From NCBI GenBank assembly GCA_028286395.1, contig JAQBRS010000001.1, positions 1 to 64,000 on the forward strand: a stretch of 64,000 bases of DNA, written 5' to 3'. The translations under genes were made by a program, and so were the position numbers. The notes beneath the pieces were generated by a model. The model was not told the origin of the DNA and made no database searches. It saw only the letters and a program-made list of their open reading frames with translations. Positions 11,823 through 20,110 of the stretch are shown piece by piece. Source of the DNA: Candidatus Saccharimonadota bacterium (GTDB lineage: Bacteria; Patescibacteriota; Saccharimonadia; Saccharimonadales; Saccharimonadaceae). Position 1 is the stretch's first letter. Each line of letters opens with the position of its first letter.

Positions 11823-12685
11823 TGGTGCGTTGCTTTTTGTTTTGCTAAAAGCTTGTCCTTACAGTAGCACGTATCCCCTTATAGGTCAATACGGTTGCGG
11901 TTATTTATATAGGTAATATATACATCAAACTCTCTGTTAGTGATACATTCAAGGTGTTATTATTCATAAAATGTAGAGAATACAACGTTGTATTATTGAT
12001 ATTACTCTACGTTCCTCTCTTGATTTATAGCCAGTTGTCTTCTGCACTACAGGTAGTGTTAGACCTTGTTTTGTCTGATTTACGCTGTGCCCGATGAACT
12101 CTCCGATCTTTGGTCTCAGTACGTATGTCGCAATTCGTCGCCCTCGCATTTGCTGTCAGCTTTGTGTCCATCGTACCCATTTTTGTCTACAGCCTGAACA
12201 CAAGATTTTGTCAGATTCTGTTTTTTCGGAACGCTTGGTGATTTCCGAATACGTCCGCAGGCTTTGTTTGTGAGCTGCCTTATTTTTCGCAAAAGCAATG
12301 CACGGGCTTTTCAGAATGCGGAACAACCGCATGCGGACTTGGCATGAAAATGTATTCATGGTAGTTCGGCCTATATATGACGCATACCGTACTTTTTTTG
12401 TCATACCGATATACTTATTTCGACCTGTAGCTATATCCACATGGAGCACACCGACTCATACCCAAAGTTCACTTATTCATACGGCCCAACAGTCAGGCTG
12501 TGGGAAACTTTTACCGTCATATCCTAGCCGTACTCACGGACCATGAAGCAATTAGCCCTTCATTATCCCTTAAAGGCTTGGTTCAGATAGTGATATGTGG
12601 TGCTCCCTCGTTACTGGCCGACACTAGGCTAAAATAAGCTGAAAGTACGTGGTATTTTTTACCTAAATAATCTTGTAAAAAGTTA

Positions 12686-12714
12686 TTGACACAAGCGCTT
12701 TCAGACCCTATTAT
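12686..12714 (+). promoter_or_regulatory. strong sigma70-type promoter
   Basis: TTGACA (12686-12691), 17-bp spacer, TATTAT (12709-12714). Confidence 0.75.
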
Positions 12715-12720
12715 AGGGGT

Positions 12721-12837
12721 AGCTCCTGAATAAAAAACTTATACACATAAAGTGACTAAGCCTTCGGAAGCCAAAAACAAAAATCAAGAAAAAACTCCAC
12801 AAAAATGACGGTTCCTCGCAGGCCGTCATTTTACTTT
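12721..12837 (+). ncRNA. candidate small RNA (~115 nt)
   Basis: Starts about 7 nt after the consensus promoter; ends in terminator hairpin AAAATGACGG-ttcctcgcagg-CCGTCATTTT; no credible ORF. Confidence 0.5.
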
Positions 12838-12865
12838 CTAGGAGTTAATCCATTAATTTCCATAT

Positions 12866-12898
12866 AAAATACCCGCCTATTGTCTAGGCGGGTATTTT
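12866..12898 (-). terminator. terminator of tmRNA (symmetrical)
   Basis: AAAATACCCGCCTA..TAGGCGGGTATTTT. Confidence 0.85.
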
Positions 12899-12911
12899 CG
12901 TGATCATGTCG

Positions 12912-13291
12912 TGGTGGAGCTGCCGGGTACTGCCCCCGGGTCCGAAAGGTAACCTGCTATTCGTCTACAAGCGTAGCCTTAATTGAGCTTTACGTTGTTC
13001 CGTCCAGCCTCAAACAAAGGCTAAAATGACTGGAGGATCGCGCTGAAAGGTGTCCCAGATAACCGCAGCTGCCCGGCTAAGAGGTAAGAAGCATACTTAT
13101 AACACCGTTTTCTCTATGCTTCCTTGAGAAAAATCGATGGCTTAGGCCGCTAGGGCGAAAGCTGGCGCTTGGAATGCAAATGCACTCTTCAGCTTAGCAA
13201 ATGTGTTTGCAATTAAATTGTGCACGTAACGTGTGCGGTCGGCTTGCAAAATAACCTGTTAAAGTCCTCTCGTCGAAGCTATATCAGCCCC
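12912..13291 (-). ncRNA. ssrA: transfer-messenger RNA (tmRNA)
   Basis: 5' GGGGCTGATATAGCTTCGACGAG, 3' ..GGACCCGGGGGCAGTACCCGGCAGCTCCACCA; acceptor stem GGGGCTG/CAGCTCC with G3.U pair; tag ORF 13210-13142 ANTFAKLKSAFAFQAPAFALAA*. Confidence 0.95.
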
Positions 13292-13357
13292 ACGAACTTC
13301 TTAACTATAGCACTTTTACCCTTGAATTACTAGTTTAACTGAGATTAAACTGAGAGA

Positions 13358-14902
13358 ATGATAGCGCGAGTCACGACAGTAGCATTAGTGGGATACGACG
13401 GCGCCCTCGTAGAGGTCGAAACAGACCTAAAACAAGGGTTACCAGCCATGCATATCGTCGGTATGGGCAATAAGGCCGTGGAAGAGGCTAGAGAACGGGT
13501 ACGGAGCGCTATTTCCAATTCGCTCCTCGACTTCCCTGCCCGTAAACTGATCGTGAATCTTGCGCCAGCTGAATTACCGAAGGATGGTGCCCAATACGAC
13601 CTCCCAATTGCCCTGTCTATTCTTATCGCCAGTGGTCAATTACGTCAAACGGAGGTGAAGGGAGCGTTATTTGCCGGTGAATTGTCACTCAGTGGTGAAC
13701 TTCGACCGATTAGAGGGGTCATCACGATCACCGAAGCCGCCAAAAGAGCAGGATTTACGGAGGTGTACGTTCCTATAGGCAATGTCACCCAGGCAAGTTT
13801 GGTCGAAGATATCGCTGTTATAGGGGTAGCGAGTCTCAAAGAGCTGTTCTTGCACCTCAAGAAAGAAGTGATCATCGCCCCTTTCGTACCTAGCCCAGAG
13901 GTTATTGCTTCTCCCCCACCTCTTATCACCATTGACGATGTCCGCGGTCAAGCCCAAGCAAAGCGCGCCTTACAGATTGCGGCGGCTGGCAGACACAACA
14001 TCCTCCTCACCGGACCACCAGGGGCCGGAAAAACAATGCTCGCAAGGGCACTCGTCAGCCTACTCCCACCCCTGTCAAAGTCAGAACAACTAGCCGTGAC
14101 GAGGCTGTACAGTATCGCTGGTGAACGAGCGCACGTTATCAAGGACCGCCCCTTTCGCTCTCCTCACCATACAACCAGCCCGATTGCCCTCATTGGTGGC
14201 GGAGCGAAGGCGCTGCCTGGCGAGATCAGCCTCGCCCACTTAGGTGTCCTATTCCTGGACGAATTACCTGAATATCCGCGGGCAGCTTTGGAAGCATTAC
14301 GCCAGCCGCTAGAAGACCGAATGATCTCGATTGCCCGCGCGCATGGGCGAATTACCTACCCTGCAGACTTCATGTTGGTGGCCACAATGAACCCATGCCC
14401 GTGCGGCTATTACGGCGATCCCAACAAAGAGTGCATTTGCAGTTCAGTGCAAATTCTGGCTTATCAGAAACGGTTATCCGGACCACTGCTCGACCGTATC
14501 GACCTCATTTTAAACGTTTCTAAGGTATCTCACGAATCATTATTGTCTTCAAAAGCGTTGAATAAAAAGCAACAATCAAAAGCGTTTGAACACATAATGA
14601 ATGCACAACAGGTTCAAAAAATGAGATATAATAGTAGCCATATATACAACGCTGCTTTATCGTCCGCTGCGATCAAAAAGCACCTCATTCTCTCACCTGC
14701 GGCAAGAAAACTTTTACTCAGCGCGTCAGCCAAATTAGACCTGACGGCCCGAAGCTATTTCAAAGTAATTAAGGTTGCGCAGACGATTGCGGACCTGGCA
14801 GAAGACGGACCAGGTGAACACGTAAGCGAAGCCAAGACTCGCACAATCGAAGCCGTCCACATTGCCGAAGCGCTTCAGTATCGCATCAGCCCGCCCGGCT
14901 AG
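13358..14902 (+). CDS. comM: YifB/ComM-family Mg-chelatase-like AAA+ ATPase
   Basis: GPPGAGKTMLARAL, RPFRSPHHTTSPIALIGGG, GVLFLDELPEY, MNPCPCGYYGDPNKEC. Confidence 0.92.
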   Translation: MIARVTTVALVGYDGALVEVETDLKQGLPAMHIVGMGNKAVEEARERVRSAISNSLLDFPARKLIVNLAPAELPKDGAQYDLPIALSILIASGQLRQTEVKGALFAGELSLSGELRPIRGVITITEAAKRAGFTEVYVPIGNVTQASLVEDIAVIGVASLKELFLHLKKEVIIAPFVPSPEVIASPPPLITIDDVRGQAQAKRALQIAAAGRHNILLTGPPGAGKTMLARALVSLLPPLSKSEQLAVTRLYSIAGERAHVIKDRPFRSPHHTTSPIALIGGGAKALPGEISLAHLGVLFLDELPEYPRAALEALRQPLEDRMISIARAHGRITYPADFMLVATMNPCPCGYYGDPNKECICSSVQILAYQKRLSGPLLDRIDLILNVSKVSHESLLSSKALNKKQQSKAFEHIMNAQQVQKMRYNSSHIYNAALSSAAIKKHLILSPAARKLLLSASAKLDLTARSYFKVIKVAQTIADLAEDGPGEHVSEAKTRTIEAVHIAEALQYRISPPG

Positions 14903-14927
14903 TCAGTACTCCACCCCCTATTCACCC

Positions 14928-14956
14928 TTGTGAAAAAAGACAATTTTTGGTAAGAT
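14928..14956 (+). promoter_or_regulatory. promoter of the infC-rpmI-rplT operon
   Basis: TTGTGA, 17-bp spacer, TAAGAT; followed by a ~90-nt leader with GAACC-ACTAA-GGTTC nested in AGTCT..AGACT. Confidence 0.6.
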
Positions 14957-15053
14957 AGTTGCTGAGTAACACGCAAGAGCAACTGTACTCAGTCTTGGGA
15001 GTAAGAACCACTAAGGTTCGCAACTAGACTAACAGAAGAAATAAGGAGTATAT

Positions 15054-15563
15054 ATCAGTCAATCAACTCGTATTAACGATGCTATTCGTGCAAGCGAACT
15101 ACGCGTTATAGGTGAATCCGGTGAACAACTTGGTATTTTAAGTCGCGCAGAAGCGCTTAAAATGGCAGAAGAAGCAGGACTTGATTTGGTTGAAATATCT
15201 CCTAATGCCGACCCTCCCGTTGTGAAGATCGTCGACTGGGGTAAGTACCAGTACCAAAAGATGAAAGAGGCGCAGAAAAACCGCCGCAGCAACAAACAGG
15301 GTGAACTCAAACAAATGCGTTTCGGAATGAAAATTGGACAGGGCGACCTCGACATCAAACTTCGAAAAGTACGTGAGTTCTTGGCAGACGGTCACAAAGT
15401 TCGTCTTCAAATCTTTTTCCGCGGACGTGAAAACGCCCACCGTGAACTAGGATATGAGATGGTCAAACGGATCGCTCTCCTTCTTGAGAATGATGCAGTG
15501 CTCGAGCATGAGCCACAAATGGCAGGACGCAACCTCAGCGTAGTCATTCGAAGCAAACAATAA
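15054..15563 (+). CDS. infC: translation initiation factor IF-3, starting at ATC
   Basis: Frame extends upstream of ORF-track start 15162: (ATC)SQSTRINDAIRASELRVIGESGEQLGILSRAEALKMAEEAGLDLVEI; GGAG at 15045-15048; no ATG/GTG/TTG upstream in frame at an RBS-consistent place. Confidence 0.88.
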   Translation: MSQSTRINDAIRASELRVIGESGEQLGILSRAEALKMAEEAGLDLVEISPNADPPVVKIVDWGKYQYQKMKEAQKNRRSNKQGELKQMRFGMKIGQGDLDIKLRKVREFLADGHKVRLQIFFRGRENAHRELGYEMVKRIALLLENDAVLEHEPQMAGRNLSVVIRSKQ

Positions 15564-15575
15564 CGGAGTAATAAG

Positions 15576-15770
15576 ATGCCAAAGATGAAAACCCACAAGG
15601 GTACAGCTAAGCGGATCAAGGTTACCAGCACTGGTAAGCTAACCCGACGACGCGCATTCGGCGCCCACCTTCTTGCAAAGAAGAGTAACGGCCGAAAACG
15701 ACGAATCAGTACGACTGCGATCGTCACTGGTCACACAGCACGAAATATTAAACGAGCCCTCGGGATCTAA
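15576..15770 (+). CDS. rpmI: 50S ribosomal protein L35
   Basis: [33 protein letters not shown]. Confidence 0.95.
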   Translation: MPKMKTHKGTAKRIKVTSTGKLTRRRAFGAHLLAKKSNGRKRRISTTAIVTGHTARNIKRALGI

Positions 15771-15784
15771 GAGAGAATTTAATT

Positions 15785-16129
15785 ATGAGAGTAAAACGAA
15801 GCGTTACAGCGAGAAATCGCCACAAAAAGATGTTAGATGCCGCCAAGGGCATGCAACACAACCGTACACGTAGTTTCCGTCTTGCAAAGCAAGCCGTTAC
15901 TCGTGCACTTGAATACGGATACCGAGACCGCCGCAACAAAAAGCGCGACCTCCGTGGTCTTTGGATCACACGTATCAACGCTGCCGCACGTGCAGAAGGT
16001 ACAACTTACGGTAAATTGATCGCTGCCCTTAAGGCAACAAAGATCGAACTTGACCGTAAGGTACTTGCTGAACTAGCCGTTAACGAACCTGCGGCTTTTA
16101 CTGCAGTCGTTAAAACTGCAACTAAGTAA
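15785..16129 (+). CDS. rplT: 50S ribosomal protein L20
   Basis: [22 protein letters not shown]..; L20 C-terminal signature [25 protein letters not shown]. Confidence 0.96.
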   Translation: MRVKRSVTARNRHKKMLDAAKGMQHNRTRSFRLAKQAVTRALEYGYRDRRNKKRDLRGLWITRINAAARAEGTTYGKLIAALKATKIELDRKVLAELAVNEPAAFTAVVKTATK

Positions 16130-16156
16130 TCTCTATTACCTAGAAATCGCTGAGGA

Positions 16157-16192
16157 AACTAAAACCACCCGTAAAAGGGTGGTTTTAGTTTC
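16157..16192. terminator. bidirectional terminator
   Basis: AAACTAAAACCACCCGTAAAAGGGTGGTTTTAGTTT. Confidence 0.9.
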
Positions 16193-16769
16193 AGGAAGTT
16201 CGGCGTTTTCTATGCTGTCCGAAATAAATTATGAGAAACAGTAACCCATTTGAGCACAGGAGGTACGCAGGATAAATCCATGCAGAAAATGCATACTCCG
16301 AGAGCGATAACAACGTAAATATAGTAGCAATAGCACCGAGAGCAAACGTAATGGACGTCTCCTCCTCCGGACGGCGATAAGAGTGTCTGATCGTCGGTAT
16401 CGTTCCGATAAGATCTATTATTATGGTTGCGACAATCGCAATAATCGGTGAATCAAATATAAGCCATAGCGCCAACCCAACCAAAGCCCCAATCAAGCAA
16501 ACGATATCAAATCCATCAAGCTCTGCCGTCCCGTATTTCAGGCCAACAATGACCACCGCAAATGTCGCAATGGCATCTCCAACCAATAACCAGGCGGCGT
16601 TATAGTCATGAGAAGCAAACAATGCAGCAGCACCAATGCTAATCAACACTGTCCAGACAACCCAGGTCACGATATTCGGACGTGTTTTGCGCTTCACTAC
16701 ATCAATAATATATGGAAGTGTACAAAATAGTATGATACCTGCGCCCAAGATCGCAAAGAGTTCTTTCAT
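16191..16769 (-). CDS. polytopic membrane protein, unknown function
   Basis: Six or more hydrophobic segments. Confidence 0.65.
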   Translation of the reverse strand: MKELFAILGAGIILFCTLPYIIDVVKRKTRPNIVTWVVWTVLISIGAAALFASHDYNAAWLLVGDAIATFAVVIVGLKYGTAELDGFDIVCLIGALVGLALWLIFDSPIIAIVATIIIDLIGTIPTIRHSYRRPEEETSITFALGAIATIFTLLSLSEYAFSAWIYPAYLLCSNGLLFLIIYFGQHRKRRTS

Positions 16770-16848
16770 AGCTCAATAATAGCATTAAACAATCGACGCC
16801 TTACCGAATAGCTGCGTGGACTTTTCTTTAGAAGAAGGATGGGGCACA

Positions 16849-16892
16849 CTCAACTAAAAAAACCACCCGAATGGGTGATTTTTTTAGTTGAG
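16849..16892. terminator. very long terminator hairpin overlapping the 3' end of RNase P RNA
   Basis: CTCAACTAAAAAAA-c-CACCC-GAAT-GGGTG-a-TTTTTTTAGTTGAG. Confidence 0.85.
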
Positions 16893-17227
16893 CAGTCCGT
16901 CTGTAAGCCGGGTTTTGTCGAGGACGACCATCTATCTAGCCCCACGATTGCTCGTAGGATCAAGCGGGTAGCGACCAACGGACGGATAGCCCTTGTATGT
17001 TGATCTCCTTGCAGCTGGCAGGGTTTACCTTCTCCATATGTCACCATATGACGCTGTGGGCTCTTACCCCACTCATTTCACCCTTACCTCCGAGGAGGCG
17101 GTTTTGTTTCTGTGGCACTTTCCCTACGGTTGCCCGCGGTTGCCGTTAACAACTGCCGTTATCCTATGCTGCCCGGACTTTCCTCTTACTTTTTGACGGC
17201 AAGCGGTCGTCTAACGAACTGCCTATC
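16888..17227 (-). ncRNA. rnpB: RNase P RNA (type A-like)
   Basis: GAGGAAAGTCCGGGC, AGGGTGAAATGAGTGGGGTAAGAGCCCACAGCG, GTAAACCC, 3' CCCGGCTTACAGACGGACTG; TATAAT at 17232-17237 upstream. Confidence 0.94.
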
Positions 17228-17245
17228 GGACATTATACACTAAGC

Positions 17246-18139
17246 CTAAGCTTTTATCTGGTCAGTGCGTTTGTTCATATGTTCATCAAGCGTCTTATTG
17301 ACCATTCCGTCAGCTAATTGATTGAACTCTCGCTGGACATGGTTGAAGGTTACCTTATCGAATTGTTTCATCAATTCTCGGATACGTTCGTGGACTGGCC
17401 ATAACTCACGGTTCTTGATTTTGTAGTAGCCTTTCATTTGGTTCACGACCAACATGCTGTCAATCTTGAAGTCGATACGCTTGAATTTCAGCTCTATGGC
17501 TTTCTCCAGTCCAATGCGAACGCCGTGGTATTCAGCTTGGTTGTTGGTCGTAATGCCAAGGTATTCGCCACCCTGTGCAATCACCTGTTGTGATGCATCC
17601 AACACGACAAATCCCGCTGCAGAAGGCCCTGGATTGCCCCGTGATCCCCCGTCCGAATAGATTGTTACCGTATCAGATGATGTGTTTTTTGCACCAGAAA
17701 CTTTAACTGTTTTAAATGTCTGATCTGTTATCTCTTCTTGCTTGATAATCCCAAGAAGCAATTGTGTCAAATCGGTTAATTCATTCTGTTGAAACTCTGA
17801 CAACAATATATATTTGTACTTATTATAATTTCCACTGAGTCTAATCGGGTGATTCGTCTCAACCGGCGTCACTAGATATACCACGACGGCGTACTGAATG
17901 CCTCGATCGTCGTGGTCGATATAGGTCACCGCGTCGAAGAGTTGTGCCGACTTAATATGAATCCCGACATCGTCATGAAGGTAACGACGGAGCGCGTCTT
18001 CCGGCTGTTCGTTGTAGGCAAGCTTCCCGCCAGGAAGCTCATACTGCCCCAAGATTGTCGGACGACCGTTGGCACGACGAAGCACCAAAGTCTTGCCTCT
18101 GTCGTTGATAATTGCTCGAACTGATAAACGTTGTTTCAT
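17246..18139 (-). CDS. fusion of a Nudix-like domain and an RNase HI domain
   Basis: N-term GQYELPGGKLAYNEQPEDALRRYLHDDVGI; C-term IYSDGGSRGNPGPSAAGFV, NNQAEYHGV, KIDSMLVVNQMKGYYKIKN, NQLADGMVN (RNase HI DEDD). Confidence 0.88.
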   Translation of the reverse strand: MKQRLSVRAIINDRGKTLVLRRANGRPTILGQYELPGGKLAYNEQPEDALRRYLHDDVGIHIKSAQLFDAVTYIDHDDRGIQYAVVVYLVTPVETNHPIRLSGNYNKYKYILLSEFQQNELTDLTQLLLGIIKQEEITDQTFKTVKVSGAKNTSSDTVTIYSDGGSRGNPGPSAAGFVVLDASQQVIAQGGEYLGITTNNQAEYHGVRIGLEKAIELKFKRIDFKIDSMLVVNQMKGYYKIKNRELWPVHERIRELMKQFDKVTFNHVQREFNQLADGMVNKTLDEHMNKRTDQIKA

Positions 18140-18180
18140 TTTTTTATGTTATTTTCCGTTCATATATATTGTAGCATAAG

Positions 18181-18382
18181 AAAAACTCACCTTTTTCGAG
18201 ATGAGTTTTGATTAACAATCGTACTATGTGCCCAAGGGAAAACGGTAAGCGTTATGATATTCCCCGCTTGTGTGCAAAGGTGGTTGGCCTCAGCCCATCT
18301 CCACAGAGACGGACAATTCGACTTCCCTATCATATGATATCGGAAAATCATATGCACTTACAGTTTTTTGCCCCTTAGGCAC
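18181..18382 (-). ncRNA. candidate standalone structured RNA (~200 nt, rod-like, 6S-like architecture)
   Basis: Extended -10 TGATATACT (18388-18393) 6 nt before 5' end; closing stem GUGCCUAAGGG/CCCUUGGGCAC with U.G pair; rod continues AAAAC/GUUUU, GUAAGUG/CGCUUAC, UAUGAU/AUCAUA, UUCC/GGAA; apical GUCCGUCUC-UGUG-GAGAUGGGC; terminator AAAACTCATCTCGAAAAAGGTGAGTTTTT. Confidence 0.7.
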
Positions 18383-18408
18383 TTCTTAGTATATCACCAG
18401 AATACTGA

Positions 18409-19053
18409 CTAAAGCCTGAAAATCCCACTAAATATATGGATGAAAAAGCTCATTGCGGAGGTAATAAATATCCCAATCTGACTATTAAAGAGAAGGACGA
18501 TCGCAAAGACAAAGACGATACCATACCGCTCGATCGCGCGCATCCCCGTTCGTACGAAGTCGGGCGCCAAGGCATAGATAACCCGTGAGCCATCCAGCGG
18601 CGGAATCGGAATGATATTAAAGATAAAGAAGCCGAGGTTCACGGTATAGGCCGTAATGAGGATCTCGCCCCCCAATTGCGACACTGGGGGCATTCCAGCC
18701 AATACCCAGATACCAAAGGTAATGAATGCGATGACAAAGTTCGTTAATGGGCCAGCGATCGCCACCAGCGCTGCGCCCCACTCATCGCCCCTGACCCTAT
18801 CAGGGTTAAACGGTACAGGTTTCGCGCCACCGAAGACCGGGGCACCTATAAGTGCTAACGTGAGCGGTAAAATGATCGATAAGAAGGGATCGAGGTGCTT
18901 GATTGGGTTCAAAGTAAGGCGCCCCTCGCGTTTTGCCGTATCGTCCCCTAACCAAAAGGCAACAAAGCCGTGCATTGCTTCGTGAAGCGTCATCGAAAGC
19001 AGAATAACCACCAAAACGATTGCGATATATATAACTAAGCCTGCGATATCCAT
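18409..19053 (-). CDS. site-2 protease family (M50) membrane metalloprotease
   Basis: LHEAMHGFVAFWLGDDTAKREGRLTLNPIKHLDP; NIIPIPPLDGSRV. Confidence 0.9.
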   Translation of the reverse strand: MDIAGLVIYIAIVLVVILLSMTLHEAMHGFVAFWLGDDTAKREGRLTLNPIKHLDPFLSIILPLTLALIGAPVFGGAKPVPFNPDRVRGDEWGAALVAIAGPLTNFVIAFITFGIWVLAGMPPVSQLGGEILITAYTVNLGFFIFNIIPIPPLDGSRVIYALAPDFVRTGMRAIERYGIVFVFAIVLLFNSQIGIFITSAMSFFIHIFSGIFRL

Positions 19054-19154
19054 TTCATCTAGTATAACAGCTTGACTCTGAAGGGTAAAAAGTGTAAAAT
19101 GATAAACATTGTCCTACGCAAAACGTAGATAGTTAAAGGAAAACAAGGAATATT

Positions 19155-19367
19155 ATGGTCGCACGATGTGAACTCACTGGTAAAGGAAAGCAATTTGGCA
19201 ACAACGTTAGCTTTTCTTTGCGTCGCACAAACCGCGTATTCAAACCAAACCTTCAGAAAAAGACTTTCACCTTTGAAGGTCAAAAAGTAACAATGGTACT
19301 TTCAACTCAGGCCATTCGTACACTCAAGAAAAAGGGCATTCTTTCAAAGAATGGCATTACTGCCTAA
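19155..19367 (+). CDS. rpmB: 50S ribosomal protein L28
   Basis: MVARCELTGKGKQFGNNVSFSLRRTNRVFKPNLQKK; upstream TTGACT-17-TAAAAT promoter; downstream terminator. Confidence 0.93.
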   Translation: MVARCELTGKGKQFGNNVSFSLRRTNRVFKPNLQKKTFTFEGQKVTMVLSTQAIRTLKKKGILSKNGITA

Positions 19368-19444
19368 CCCGGTTGCCTGCTGGTAAACAAAAACTCCCTC
19401 ATCATTGAGGGAGTTTTTGTTTACTCGGGGTTAGCTTGCGCTGA

Positions 19445-20080
19445 TTATGCGCGAGTTAAGTGAATCGTTGTCAGGACTGCAGGTAATGGAGCACCCTGTT
19501 TGAGCTTGAACTTAGGCAATTCTTCTACGGGAGCACCTAGTTCTTTCACAAATGTCTCTAAAGTATCCTGAGGAACTTCATAATTAATGCCACTTTCGGC
19601 AAAATGAACAGGAATGACGATTTTTGGATCGATTGAGCGAGTAAGGTTAGCTGCGCCGGTCGCATCAAGCGTGTATCCATTGCCACCAACAGGCAGAATA
19701 AGGATATCAACAAGGCCAATGTCCTCAAGTTGTACTTCTGAAAGCTTTTCGTAGATGTTTCCGAGGATGGCGATGCGTGTTTCGTTCACTTCAACACGAT
19801 ATATGGTTGAAATTTGTGGATCTAATTCACTATCAAGGTGTCGTTGCGCGGCGATTCCCTTGATATCGAACTCACCGACACCATATTCGCCTGGACTTTC
19901 GATATTAAGCCGTGCGTTTTCGCTATTTACGGCAAAACGAGCTTCAGTCGCTAGTTCGACGGCGTCTTTTGTCGAGACATCCTTCAATCCCACGAGTGAA
20001 AGTTTCGGATCCGTGACTAATGTCGACTTCTTGGTCGAGATAATAACGCTATTTGCACCTTTGTATTCAATTTCAAACAT
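19445..20080 (-). CDS. MBL-fold-like hydrolase (divergent)
   Basis: IEYKGANSVIISTKKSTLVTDP..; SPGEYGVGEFDIKGIAA; VDILILPVGGNGYTLDATGAANLTRSIDPKIVIPVHF. Confidence 0.65.
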   Translation of the reverse strand: MFEIEYKGANSVIISTKKSTLVTDPKLSLVGLKDVSTKDAVELATEARFAVNSENARLNIESPGEYGVGEFDIKGIAAQRHLDSELDPQISTIYRVEVNETRIAILGNIYEKLSEVQLEDIGLVDILILPVGGNGYTLDATGAANLTRSIDPKIVIPVHFAESGINYEVPQDTLETFVKELGAPVEELPKFKLKQGAPLPAVLTTIHLTRA

Positions 20081-20110
20081 GTTCTTTTCCTTTTCCTGTA
20101 TTAATTCTGA

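Noticed and set aside
11964-12449. Minus-strand ORFs of 60-97 aa in the gene desert
   Set aside because: No RBS, no family resemblance, unusual amino-acid composition, mutually overlapping.
11210-12720. Chromosomal origin (oriC)
   Set aside because: gyrB-gyrA is nearby, but there is no dnaA and only one or two scattered DnaA-box-like 9-mers (e.g. TTATACACA near 12738), not a cluster.
18181-18382. SRP RNA (4.5S) identity for the rod-like RNA
   Set aside because: Lacks the conserved apical GGAA tetraloop and AGCA internal-loop sequences; its apical loop is UGUG.
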